A stretch of DNA of 8,207 bases from Candidatus Altimarinota bacterium (GTDB taxonomy: Bacteria > Patescibacteriota > Gracilibacteria > Absconditabacterales > Absconditicoccaceae): the NCBI GenBank assembly GCA_027062165.1, contig JAMOTU010000093.1, positions 1-8,207 of the forward strand, read 5' to 3'. The notes under the pieces were generated by a model. That model was given only the letters and a program-made list of their open reading frames with translations. It ran no database searches and was not told where the DNA came from. Each line of letters starts with the position of its first letter. Position 1 is the stretch's first letter. Positions 1-7,332 of the stretch are shown piece by piece. Made by a program: the position numbers and the translations under genes.

Positions 1-177
1 ATTCATATTCCGGTTGGTAAAGTTAATTTTACAGAAGAGCAGTTAAAAGAAAATATTGAAGCTGCTATTAATGCTATATTGGAGGCTAAACCATCATGAA
101 TTAAGTGAAGATTATTTAAAAATGTTGTTATTACACCAACAATGTGACCTTCTATAAAATTGGATGTTCAAGGATAG
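1..177 (+). CDS. rplA: 50S ribosomal protein L1, C-terminal part (5' end outside window)
   Basis: The first reading frame gives the last 58 residues of ribosomal protein L1, the large-subunit protein of the L1 stalk that binds 23S rRNA and, in many bacteria, represses its own operon. The segment IPVGKVNF, the ENIEAA helix, AKPSGIKG and the near-terminal TMGPSIKLD match the L1 C-terminus in order. Three TGA codons are read as Gly: 97-99 (PSG), 106-108 (KG) and 145-147 (the family-invariant Gly of TMGP). With the standard code the protein would end at 97 and lose its conserved tail. The gene ends with TAG and is followed at once by a strong terminator, so it is probably the last gene of its ribosomal operon. 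The start and N-terminal two thirds lie outside the window. Confidence 0.96.
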
Positions 178-182
178 TTAAA

Positions 183-207
183 AGCCCGGCATTAGCCGGG
201 TTTTTTA
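183..207 (+). terminator. Rho-independent terminator of rplA
   Basis: A perfect 6-bp GC-only stem (CCCGGC at 185-190, GCCGGG at 195-200) with an ATTA loop is followed by TTTTTT. G184/T201 and A183/T202 can extend the stem. In such AT-rich DNA this GC clamp stands out. It lies 7 bp after the rplA stop codon. Confidence 0.95.
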
Positions 208-225
208 TTTGATTTTTGGAAAGAG

Positions 226-1113
226 ATGATTTGAATAATAAAAATACTATTTTTATTTCTTTTGGGAACTATATTCGGTTCTTTCTGATCTGTTTTAGTT
301 TTTAGATTAATGAGATATCAGTACGCTTCTAGATTAGAGAAAAGAAAAATATTAAAATCTATAATTTTAGGAAGATCTTATTGTCCTAATTGCGGTACAA
401 AGTTAAAAATTTTTGATTTAATTCCTCTTGTTTCTTATTTGTTGAATAAATGAAAATGTAGATATTGTTGAAAAGAGATTTCCAGTTTGTATCTTTGGCT
501 AGAAATAATTTCTGGCTTTATTTTTGTGTTTGTTTATATATTGCTTAGTAAATTTTTTGTAGAGAATGTATATTTTTGGATATTTTATTTTTGGTTAGTT
601 ATATTTTTGTGGTTTTTTTGGTTGTTAGTTGTTTGAGATATATTGTACTATTATTTAATAGAAGGATTGTGGATTTTAGTTTTTTTTTGGCTTGTAATTT
701 GATTATTTTTTAACATAGGTGATTTTAAAGTAGGTTTTTTGTGATGAATTGTGTTTTTTTTAGGTTTTTTATTTATATATGTTTTTTCTAAATTGTATAT
801 TAGATTCAGATATAAAAAGTATGATGTAGAATGATTTGGATTTTGAGATGTTATGGTAGGATTTTTGATATGACTTAGTTTGTGATATTTATATAAAATT
901 GTACATTTTGATATAGAAAATATTGTTTTTTACTTTTTGGTATATATAATTTTAAGTAGCATAGTTTGAATTTTGATTGCTTTATGACTTTTTGTTTATA
1001 GTTGGTTTTTTAATAAACAAAGTAGAGGCAATAGTATTCCTTTTTTGCCTCCAATGTTTGTATCTTATATTATATTCATGTTATTTATTGTTTTAGGAGG
1101 AAATAGTTTGTAA
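226..1113 (+). CDS. pilD: Prepilin peptidase (type IV leader peptidase, A24 family)
   Basis: This 295-residue polytopic membrane aspartic protease removes the short leader from type IV pilin-like preproteins at the inner face of the membrane; family members often also N-methylate the new N-terminus. Seen: an N-terminal hydrophobic segment with GTIFGSF, a zinc ribbon C53-x2-C56-x21-C78-x2-C81 (YCPNCG ... GKCRYCGKEI), the first catalytic Asp D138 in VVGD, the second in GFGD (D208), and IPFLPP near the C-terminus. Fourteen TGA codons are read as Gly, including those of GKC, YCG and GFGD. The ATG at 226 is preceded by a purine-rich GGAAAGAG and puts the first membrane helix right at the N-terminus. 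An ATT-x-x pair of codons after D138 replaces the usual Ile-Pro, so that neighbourhood is degenerate. The next gene follows after 3 bp in the same frame, so the two are surely cotranscribed. No pilin or pilus motor gene is visible here. Confidence 0.93.
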
Positions 1114-1116
1114 ATT

Positions 1117-2622
1117 ATGAAGAATATTTTTAAAATATTTTTAATATTTTTTTTGGTAAACACATATTTATTTGCTTCAAATTTGGTTAGTACTTATTAC
1201 AAAAAAATAAATAATGTATTTCTAAATTACGAAAAGGAATTAGATAGTTGTAAAAAAAAGAAGCAATTTTATACTAATTTGGTTAGCAAGATTGATAAGG
1301 TTTGTAACTTAAAGCAATATAAAAAATATAGAAGATTATTTAAAATTATAAAGATAGTAGCCAAATATAGATTGAAAAATATAAGATGTTATAAGAAATC
1401 TATTTATTTATGAAGTTGAGATTGGCTATTATATAATCAATTTGATTATACTTGACTTGTAAAAGATATTGTAAATTTTTCTTGAATAAAATTAAAAAAA
1501 TTTTTTAAGCCTAAAATATTTAAAGGAATAAAAGTAATAAATACAATAACTCCTGATTTTCATATGTTGATAGATGGTAAATGGTATCAATATAATGGTT
1601 CAAAGGTATATTATTATAATTGTTTTTCGAGAAACTATTTAAAAAAATGTTTAAAAGATATATCTAGAAGAGAATGAAAAGATAAATTCTTTTGAATAGT
1701 TTATAAGAAAAAGATACCTTATGTTTATATTTTTTCTGCTAATAAATTTGTAACAGTACCTTTTGATTTTTCTAAACCTTTGAAAACTCAATTTAGGTCT
1801 TTAAATAAAAGATGAGGTATATATATTGATAACTTTTTGTTTGTTCAAAGAACTAATAAGAATAATAAGATTTATTGATTAGCAGATATAGATTGAAGGC
1901 TTTTTATGATAGTATGAGCTTGACCAATAAGATTTTATATTTATAATCCTGGAAAAAATAATTTTCGCTTTCCTATAGAAGATTCTAATTTAATAGTTGT
2001 TAAACAAACTGATAATTCTTATTTTATTTTTACGGGAGGTTTGAGTTTTTATTATATTGGGAATAAGAAGTTTTTTTCAAATAGGCTAAATTTTAATTTG
2101 TTAGGGAAGTTATTATTTCCTACTTATTTAAAAATTAGTTTATTATCTGAAAATTATAATAAAAAGGATATAATTTTATTATTAAATTTGATAAAAAAAT
2201 ATGATTGAAAAAAGTTAAGTAATTTTTATTCTAATCTTGTAAATACTTATAAATATAATCCTTATTTGTATAAGGTTATTACTAACTATCACTATAATCA
2301 AGAGCAATTAGAAAGTTTATTAATGAGAAGGAAAGAATTGTTAAAAAATTGGATAATATTTGATGTTATAAAAAACAGAACATGAGTTTGTCAATCTTTT
2401 ACAGAGATAGTATCTTTGGTAGCTATATTAAATTGAGTTCCTAGCGATGTTGTTAAATGATATATTAAATGAAATTCTCTTTTGCATCAAGTATCTAAAA
2501 TATGAAATTTATATTATGATCCAACTTATGATTTGTGAACTAAAAATATGAAATATTTTGGTATATCAAAAGAGGAACTTTTAAAATATTTTAAAATTTT
2601 AAAAAATGAAAAAGTTTTTTAA
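1117..2622 (+). CDS. Secreted transglutaminase-like (papain-fold) protein
   Basis: A 501-residue protein with a signal peptide or N-terminal anchor (MKNIFKIFLIFFLVNTYLFA, residues 1-20) and a C-terminal transglutaminase-like core. The core shows the expected triad in order: C425 in TGVCQSF, H457 in LLHQVS, D468 in YYDPTYD. The family includes peptidases, crosslinking enzymes and inactive scaffolds; the chemistry here is unknown. Residues about 20-340 are rich in Tyr, Asn, Lys and Phe, look beta-rich and match nothing I recognise; residues about 350-415 are helical. Eighteen TGA codons are read as Gly, including the one before V-C425. With the standard code only 98 residues would remain. The ATG lies 3 bp after the prepilin peptidase stop. 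An AGGAGG at 1095-1100 is 16 bp upstream, rather far for a ribosome site. The 3' end overlaps the next gene by 17 bp. Probable site of action is outside the cytoplasmic membrane. Confidence 0.87.
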
Positions 2623-3244
2623 ATATTTAGTTTGGTTAGATTTTTTGTTGAAATTTAAAATAATAAAATTTTTTAAAAAGCCTTATATTATCTTAGTAGT
2701 TGGAAAAGAAAAAGGTTTAATAAGAAGAAAGTTGATTAGTTTATTAGATGCTAAGTGATATAAAGTGAAAAAAAAGATTAAACCTTATAATACATGGTTT
2801 TGAGTGCTTTTAGATGCTTTGGATTTACCTAGTGGCTACGAAAATATTTTTAAATGGATTTTAATTGTAGTATATTCTTGGGTGAAATTTATTAGATATC
2901 TATTTTCTTATTATGATATTTTGATATTAGAAGGGGGAATAGATGAAAGATGAGAAGCTAGTAAATTTGTATTAGCTTTAGGTATGGATGTAGTTTTCTT
3001 TACGGGAGTGCCAAATCAATTTATTGATGATAATAAGAAATTTAATATTTTGTTGGAAGAATATAAGAGATTAATTTGATATATTAATAAAAAATCTGAT
3101 AATACTTTTGTTAAAGAATGAGGTTATGATGATTTAATAAATCTATTTAAAGATAAGGAAAGTTTTTGAATTTTTGTTGAAGATAATACTTTAAAAGATT
3201 TGATGAAAATAACCAGTAGGAGATTTATTTTAAAATCCGCATAG
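2606..3244 (+). CDS. MurF-like (Mur ligase middle domain) protein lacking the P-loop
   Basis: A 212-residue protein resembling the first part of the Mur ligase ATP-binding domain of MurF-type enzymes, which join peptides to UDP-MurNAc precursors. Seen: a hydrophobic beta strand then VVGKEKGLIRRK (31-42) where the family has TGS-x-GKT; PYNTWFGVLLDALDLP (60-75), like the YNT-x-xG-x-P-L segment of MurF; and DILILEGGIDERGEA (104-118), like the conserved LE-x-G-x-x-x-x-GE motif with its Glu. The nucleotide-binding GKT is gone and the protein stops before the C-terminal ligase domain, so ATP-dependent ligation is unlikely; it may be a regulatory or structural relative, or a decayed gene. The frame is intact across six TGA-Gly codons, which argues against recent decay. 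The ATG at 2606 overlaps the upstream gene by 17 bp, suggesting translational coupling. Its last 20 bp overlap the 3' end of queA on the other strand. Family assignment is by eye. Confidence 0.65.
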
Positions 3245-4427
3245 CATCTCAAAAACTAAAAAATTTGTATTTTTTTTCTATAGCGTATTGATATGTTTTT
3301 TTCATATTTTCATAACCCATAAATGCTGCTACAAGCATTAAAAGCGATGATTTAGGTAAATGGAAATTTGTTATTAGTTGGTCTATAATTTTAAATGTAA
3401 ATCAAGGATATATATAAAGTTTAGTTTTGAATGTTAAGAAATCTAAACTTGGATAAGTCTTTAATAAGTTTGGAGAAAATTTTATGATTGAATCTTTATT
3501 TGTTATATCTTTTGTTAAATCATTCCAAAATTGAATGGTCTTTTCAGATAAATTTAAATTTTCTAAGATATTATTTATTTTTAGATATTTCCAAAGATAA
3601 GGTAAACTTTCAAGTGTTCTAGTTACTGTAGTACCTACAGCTATTATCGGATTTTTATTTAATTTATATTTTGCTATTTTTTCAAAGAGTTGTGTATTAA
3701 TTTCTGCTATCTCTTCGTGAATATCATATTTAGTAATATCTTCTACATCAACCTTTTTAAAAGTTCCTAATCAAACATGTAAAGTGGTATATTCAAATTT
3801 ACAGCCTTTATTTTTTATTTTTTGTATTAAAGTTGGAGTAAAGTGAAGTGAAGCAGTAGGAGCTGCTATAGAACCAGGTTTTAAAGCAAAGATAGATTGA
3901 TAGTATTTTTCTTTTTCTTTTTCAAATTTTATATATGGAGGTAATGGAAGATGTCAATATAGTTTAAATAGTTCTTGGATAGGTATAGAGCTTTTAATAA
4001 TTCTTCATTCAGGAATATAATCAATAATTTTTAATATTATTTTGTCGTCAAAAATAAGTTTGTTTCATACTTTAAATTTTTTTCAAGGTCTTACTATCGC
4101 TTTGAAAGTATTATTATCTATTTTATCTAAAAATAATATTTCTCAATCTTTTATGTTACTTATATTTCAATTTCTGTTTATAAGTTTTAAATTTTGATTG
4201 TTTAAGTATATTCTTGCTTTAATAACTTTAGTGTTATTAAAAAAGAAAATTTCATTTCAACTAAGATAATTTGGTATATTTTTAAATATTTCGTCTTTTA
4301 AAGAGAGAGGTTTTAATTTTTCTACAATTAAAAGTTTACAATTGTCAGGTGGGTTAGCTGGTTTTTGTGCTATTAATTTTTCTGGTAGTGGATAATCATA
4401 AGCATTTAAGTTATAAATATTTTCCAT
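3225..4427 (-). CDS. queA: S-adenosylmethionine:tRNA ribosyltransferase-isomerase
   Basis: QueA transfers and isomerises the ribosyl part of S-adenosylmethionine onto preQ1 at the wobble position of GUN-anticodon tRNAs, making epoxyqueuosine in the cytoplasm. The 400-residue reading shows the family motifs in order: [10 protein letters not shown] (14-23), [50 protein letters not shown] (around H217), [10 protein letters not shown] (265-274), YPGF (340-343), [17 protein letters not shown] (around H356) and FGDAM near the end. Ten TGA codons are Gly, including those of HVGLG, YPGF and FGDAM. Usual length is about 340-360; the excess is an insertion between TLES and YPGF (about 65 residues here against about 21 in E. 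coli QueA). The start is the first ATG, giving the normal [19 protein letters not shown] beginning. It is transcribed convergently with, and overlaps by 20 bp, the MurF-like gene; no terminator is seen at its 3' end. Confidence 0.96.
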
Positions 4428-4464
4428 TTATATATAATCAACAAATAAATTATGATAAATATAG

Positions 4465-4494
4465 TTTATATAAATTTAAATTTTTTATATTCAA
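4465..4494 (-). promoter_or_regulatory. Candidate sigma70-type promoter of queA
   Basis: On the minus strand TTGAAT (4494-4489) and TATAAA (4470-4465) are separated by 18 bp, placing transcription start about 30 bp before the queA ATG at 4427. The AT-rich background makes chance matches common, so support is modest. Confidence 0.4.
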
Positions 4495-4505
4495 TAAAAA
4501 ATCTC

Positions 4506-4533
4506 TTGAATTTTTAAAAATAAAGTTTATAAA
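4506..4533 (+). promoter_or_regulatory. Candidate sigma70-type promoter of the 4594-5842 gene pair
   Basis: TTGAAT (4506-4511) and TATAAA (4528-4533) are 16 bp apart. Transcription would start near 4540 and give a leader of about 54 nt containing a small hairpin. The two hexamers are the same as those of the divergent queA candidate. AT richness limits confidence. Confidence 0.4.
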
Positions 4534-4547
4534 TAATAATAGCATCT

Positions 4548-4569
4548 GGTAGTATGTGGTGCTACTATT
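4548..4569 (+). other. Possible small hairpin in the 5' leader of the 4594 gene
   Basis: TAGTA (4550-4554) can pair with TACTA (4563-4567) around an 8-nt loop, with two more G-T pairs outside. An alternative pairing, TAGCA (4540-4544) with TGCTA (4560-4564), is mutually exclusive with it. This short stretch is the only GC-richer part of the intergenic region. It has no following T-run, so it is not a plain terminator. Both stems are short and could be chance. Confidence 0.2.
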
Positions 4570-4593
4570 TTACATTTTAACCTAGATAAAATT

Positions 4594-5184
4594 ATGAAAA
4601 GAGAAAATTTTGTATTGTTTGTATTACCTTTTGTAATATTAGCTTTAGGTTTATTTGTTGGATTTTATTTTGGTGTATATAGAACTAGTTTGGCCGTAAC
4701 TGCATGTGAAATTGAAAAAAGTTTAATTCCTGCCTCTCCTGTTATAACACATAGTATGTATAATCCTAAAACTAAGGAGTTGATTTTGGATGTGGAAAAT
4801 CCTGGTGGTATGCCAATTGATTTGATTGATAAGTCTTTAATGTTACAAGTAGTTTGAAAGCAACCTGTTGTACTAATGGCTCAAATTCCTTTAGGTTTGG
4901 AAATACCACCATATGGAAAAATTACTTTAAAATTAGAATTATGACCACAAGGTTCAGGGTTTAATGTAGGAGATATATTAGTAACTACTTTAACATATAA
5001 GTTGCCTGTATCTAATGATATATATAGTGTAGTTCATGTGTTTCAACATTCAGGAAAGTATAAAGATGGTTTAGTAACAAATAAAAGAGAGGAAAATTAT
5101 GAAGTACAGAAAAGATATGAAGAAGAAATTAAAAATAAGCAGTCAAATAAAGTAGAGAAGAAAAAAGAAATTAAAAATGAATAA
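4594..5184 (+). CDS. One-pass membrane-anchored protein with probable beta-sandwich domain, unknown function
   Basis: I do not recognise this 196-residue protein. Residues 6-28 form a single hydrophobic helix (FVLFVLPFVILALGLFVGFYFG) after a short MKREN start, so it is probably anchored with the rest outside. Residues about 48-150 look like alternating beta strands with turns (YNPKTKELILDVENPGGMPIDL, then PYGKITLKLEL), reminiscent of Ig-like or LEA14-like sandwich folds; this is only a shape impression. Residues 160-196 are a highly charged Lys/Glu tail, likely helical or disordered. Only two of roughly fourteen glycines use TGA, fewer than in the neighbouring genes. The ATG at 4594 is the first in frame and directly precedes the membrane helix; no ribosome-binding purine run is visible. 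The next gene starts 25 bp downstream, so the pair is probably cotranscribed. Confidence 0.85.
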
Positions 5185-5209
5185 TTTTATATTTTAATTT
5201 AAAAATAAC

Positions 5210-5842
5210 ATGAAATTAACTCAACAGTGAAAATGGACAAAATTTGTGCTTGTTCTGATATTAATTGTATTGGTAATAAGTATATTGTTTTTGCCTTTAG
5301 GTTTAAGATTTTTAACTGTACCAGAGCAAGTATTTGTAATATCTTTGTTAGTATTTAGTATACTTTATTCTAAGGTTTTAGGTGCTTATTACTTTGTCAA
5401 TAGACTTTTGTCTATGATTGAGAATGATGAGGATATTTTTGATTACGTTAAAGATAAATTGTCTAAGAATACTTTGATTAAATATTTATTAGAATGAGAT
5501 TTATTAGTATTGGCTGAAACTCAACTTTTGAAAGCAAAAGAAATATGAGGCTTACTTTTTGATATATCTTTAGTATATATGTTGATTTTGTTTATCGGTA
5601 ATTTAGTAGGGATTTTGCCAGATTTTGTTTTTTATAGCGCGGTTATTTCGCCAATGTTGTTAGTTATTTTAGTTTGGTTTATAGATATGTATGTAGATTA
5701 TAAGTTTGTTAGAATTTTCTTGGAAGAATTAAAAGATTTTGAACAGATAGCTAAAAGTATTTATATTGAAAATCAAAATGAGGTAGAAGAATTAAAAGAA
5801 GATGCAAAAGTTGAAGATGTTAATAATAAAGATAACAGATAG
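5210..5842 (+). CDS. Four-pass membrane protein of unknown function
   Basis: This 210-residue protein has four hydrophobic segments in two pairs: about 11-31, 41-63, 118-138 and 142-162. Between the pairs lies a mostly helical, charged stretch of about 50 residues (ENDEDIFDYVKDKLSKNTLI and following). The C-terminus (about 163-210) is strongly acidic with many Glu, Asp, Lys and Asn and probably cytoplasmic. I recognise no catalytic motif or family. Three TGA codons are Gly, one of them at residue 7. I chose the ATG at 5210 because it gives a charged start before the first helix; the next in-frame start (TTG at 5246) would cut into that helix. It follows the membrane-anchored protein by 25 bp and ends just before a terminator, so the two form a two-gene unit and may act together in the envelope. 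Confidence 0.85.
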
Positions 5843-5848
5843 TAGTTA

Positions 5849-5873
5849 GGGAGCGTTATGCTCCCGTTTTTTT
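5849..5873 (+). terminator. Rho-independent terminator after the 4594-5842 gene pair
   Basis: GGGAGC (5849-5854) and GCTCCC (5860-5865) form a perfect 6-bp stem with a GTTAT loop, followed by G and seven T. It starts 7 bp after the TAG stop. It also means an in-frame ATG at 5858 inside the hairpin is not the start of the next gene. Confidence 0.93.
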
Positions 5874-5883
5874 ATATTTTAAT

Positions 5884-5889
5884 TATAAC
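5884..5889 (+). promoter_or_regulatory. Possible -10 element giving a leaderless mRNA for the 5894 gene
   Basis: TATAAC at 5884-5889 ends 4 bp before the ATG at 5894. Transcription starting 6-7 bp downstream would begin at or next to the ATG itself. The terminator just upstream means the gene needs its own promoter, and only about 20 bp are available. No -35 element is visible (that position falls in the terminator), so the call is weak. Confidence 0.3.
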
Positions 5890-5893
5890 AACT

Positions 5894-6970
5894 ATGCCAA
5901 GAATTTACGGATCTGTTAATGGTCCAGAAGATATTAGAAGGATAAATTGTATTATTAGAGATGAAATGCTTATAGTAGAATCTGTAGAGCAATTGACTGA
6001 ACTTAAAAAGAGGTCTGACTATTTGTGTACTTTGACTCATTCTCCTTTTTGGAAAAAGAAATTTTGACCTATGGTGGAGCAATTGAAGCAAGTAGCAATA
6101 GAGGAAAATAGAATAACTGTAAGATTAGCCAATTATATAGCTAGATATAATGGGTGGGATAAAAAGTATGATCCATGGGGTGAAGATAATGAGACAATAG
6201 AAGAAAAATTGAAAAATTTACCAGAAGAGGTTATCAAGGAATTAACAGAATCAACTGTTAAATTAGAATTATCTCCGCAGATATTGGAAGATATAAGGAG
6301 AAGTTTTTGTAAAATAAGAGCAGCTATGGTATATGCAGATTCTTTAGATGAGTTGGTTAGATTAAAAAATCAATCTAATTTGATAGTAGTATTAATAAAA
6401 ACAGATGATTTTAGAGAGAGATTTGAAGAATTGATGAGTCAAATTGAAGAATTAGTAAATAAAGAGGAAGAAAGGGTGGTAAAATTGGCAAATATAGTGG
6501 CTATTGTAAATTGATGGGAGATAGAATTTGAAAGATGGAGTGAAGATGAAATGTTAGAAGGAGAAACTTTAGAAGAGTATATTAAAAGGTTAATTGAGGA
6601 AGAGATCAAATCAGAGACATATATTCCTACAGAAGCTAAATATACCAGGTGAGCTAGAACTATATGGATTGTTTACAAACATCCAAAGAGAAATAGGTAT
6701 TATGCAAAGAGGGTATATGTCCCAGAAAGCGCTAGAAATATAGAGTTCCAATGACCATGAATTTTTAAGAATAGATTTTGAAGAGAAGTTTATGGTATCA
6801 AGTTGGAATATGAGGTATATGTGAAACCAACAATTATACATAGATGAAATGTAACTATACATTTGCCAGCTAGATGGGTTAAAAAGACAAAAGTTGTTGA
6901 ATTGCCAGAAGGAGTTTCTAATATAGAAATAAAGGATGAAAGACCTGAGTTTGCTTATCCTGTAGCTTAA
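5894..6970 (+). CDS. Unknown 358-residue protein: tandem duplicated helical domain plus beta-rich C-terminal domain
   Basis: I do not recognise the family. Two helical units, residues about 11-116 and 131-240, are related: PEDIRR (11-16) matches LEDIRR (131-136), and LANYIARYNGW (78-88) matches LANIVAIVNGW (198-208), with a constant 120-residue offset. By hand I count 29 identities over 88 ungapped positions. Residues about 245-358 form a different domain rich in Tyr, Val, Ile, Arg and Lys with alternating strands (ARTIWIVYKHP; YYAKRVYVP; NVTIHLPARW). There is no signal peptide or membrane helix, so it is probably cytoplasmic. Seven TGA codons are Gly; the first at 6062 and the next at 6512 would split it under the standard code. 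The ATG at 5894 is chosen over 5858, which lies in the preceding terminator hairpin. It is monocistronic, between two terminators, and starts without a visible ribosome-binding site. Confidence 0.85.
5924..6241 (+). repeat. Protein-level repeat unit 1 within the 5894 gene
   Basis: Codes for residues 11-116 of the 358-residue protein. It aligns to unit 2 exactly 360 bp (120 codons) downstream without a gap for 88 residues. The DNA has diverged more than the protein: for example the Gly of NGW is GGG here and TGA in unit 2, so this is an old duplication. Confidence 0.8.
6284..6613 (+). repeat. Protein-level repeat unit 2 within the 5894 gene
   Basis: Codes for residues 131-240. Shared positions with unit 1 include EDIRR, C139, M145, K158, the LAN-x-x-A-x-x-NGW block (198-208) and W215-x-ED. 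After the shared tryptophan it has a few extra residues (EMLEGE) before the final charged helix. Confidence 0.8.
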
Positions 6971-6992
6971 TAATTTATTTATAATTATTAGG

Positions 6993-7020
6993 AAGTGCTC
7001 CTTTGAGGAGCACTTTTTTT
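6993..7020 (+). terminator. Rho-independent terminator of the 5894-6970 gene
   Basis: AAGTGCTCCT (6993-7002) and AGGAGCACTT (7006-7015) form a perfect 10-bp stem with a TTG loop, and the T-run continues to 7020. Just before it, TAATAATT (6968-6975) and AATTATTA (6983-6990) make a second, AT-only 8-bp inverted repeat that begins at the stop codon. Confidence 0.95.
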
Positions 7021-7023
7021 CTA

Positions 7024-7053
7024 TTGAAAACTAGATTAATATCACTATATAAC
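7024..7053 (+). promoter_or_regulatory. Candidate sigma70-type promoter of the 7084-secD cluster
   Basis: TTGAAA (7024-7029) and TATATA (7046-7051) are 16 bp apart, just downstream of a strong terminator and about 33 bp before the first ATG. Its placement between a terminator and a new gene cluster raises confidence above that for other AT-rich matches here. Confidence 0.5.
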
Positions 7054-7083
7054 TTTATATATTTATTTAGTAAAAATTTTTGG

Positions 7084-7332
7084 ATGGAAACATTTATAAA
7101 TTTTCTTCATTTGCTTGTTAAGATTTGTATGGATATTATTATTGTTGGTTGAGCTATTTTTATTATTTTGTTAATATTATTTCTTTTAAAATTGTTATAT
7201 ATTGTCTCTAGAGTATCTGAAATAGTAGATGATTTACACGATACATATTTCAAGTTTCATTATTTAGTAGCTTTGCCTTTTAAGTATTTAACAAATATTT
7301 TAAATTTTTTTAATAGAAAAAAATGAGCTTAA
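7084..7332 (+). CDS. Small one-pass membrane protein, unknown function
   Basis: An 82-residue protein with one long hydrophobic segment at about residues 16-43 (MDIIIVGGAIFIILLILFLL and following). It is followed by an amphipathic stretch SRVSEIVDDLHDTYFKF and a second weakly hydrophobic part ending in NRKKGA. The layout (helix, then heptad-like Val/Ile/Leu pattern) resembles small membrane-anchored coiled-coil proteins, but I cannot assign a family. Two TGA codons are Gly; the second is in the penultimate-but-one codon (7324-7326), so under the standard code the protein would end there with almost the same length. The stop TAA lies inside the next gene: 10 bp overlap with the cyclic-nucleotide-binding-fold gene, which suggests coupled translation and a related job. 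Confidence 0.72.

Noticed and set aside
1095..1100. AGGAGG as the ribosome-binding site of the transglutaminase-like gene
   Set aside because: It is 16 bp from the ATG, beyond usual spacing, and encodes Gly-Gly of the prepilin peptidase; likely incidental.
1117..1413. A separate 98-residue secreted protein
   Set aside because: It is just the N-terminus of the 501-residue transglutaminase-like protein, cut at the first TGA; the frame continues to a TAA at 2620.
4367..4552. Plus-strand frame of 61 codons
   Set aside because: Half of it is antisense to the conserved start of queA and the rest is AT-rich intergenic DNA; no protein-like pattern.
4428..4593. tRNA, small RNA or CRISPR element in the divergent intergenic region
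   Set aside because: No cloverleaf, no direct repeats and no GC-rich stem beyond the short hairpin at 4548-4569.
5858..5893. N-terminal extension MLPFFYILIITT of the 5894 gene
   Set aside because: The ATG lies inside the upstream terminator hairpin and the extension reads through its T-run; the ATG at 5894 is a better start.
5879..6091. Minus-strand frame of 70 codons
   Set aside because: It is antisense to the duplicated-domain protein, whose frame is supported by its internal repeat.
6611..6862. Minus-strand frame of 83 codons
   Set aside because: It lies antisense to the C-terminal domain of the 5894 gene, which reads through cleanly with UGA as Gly.
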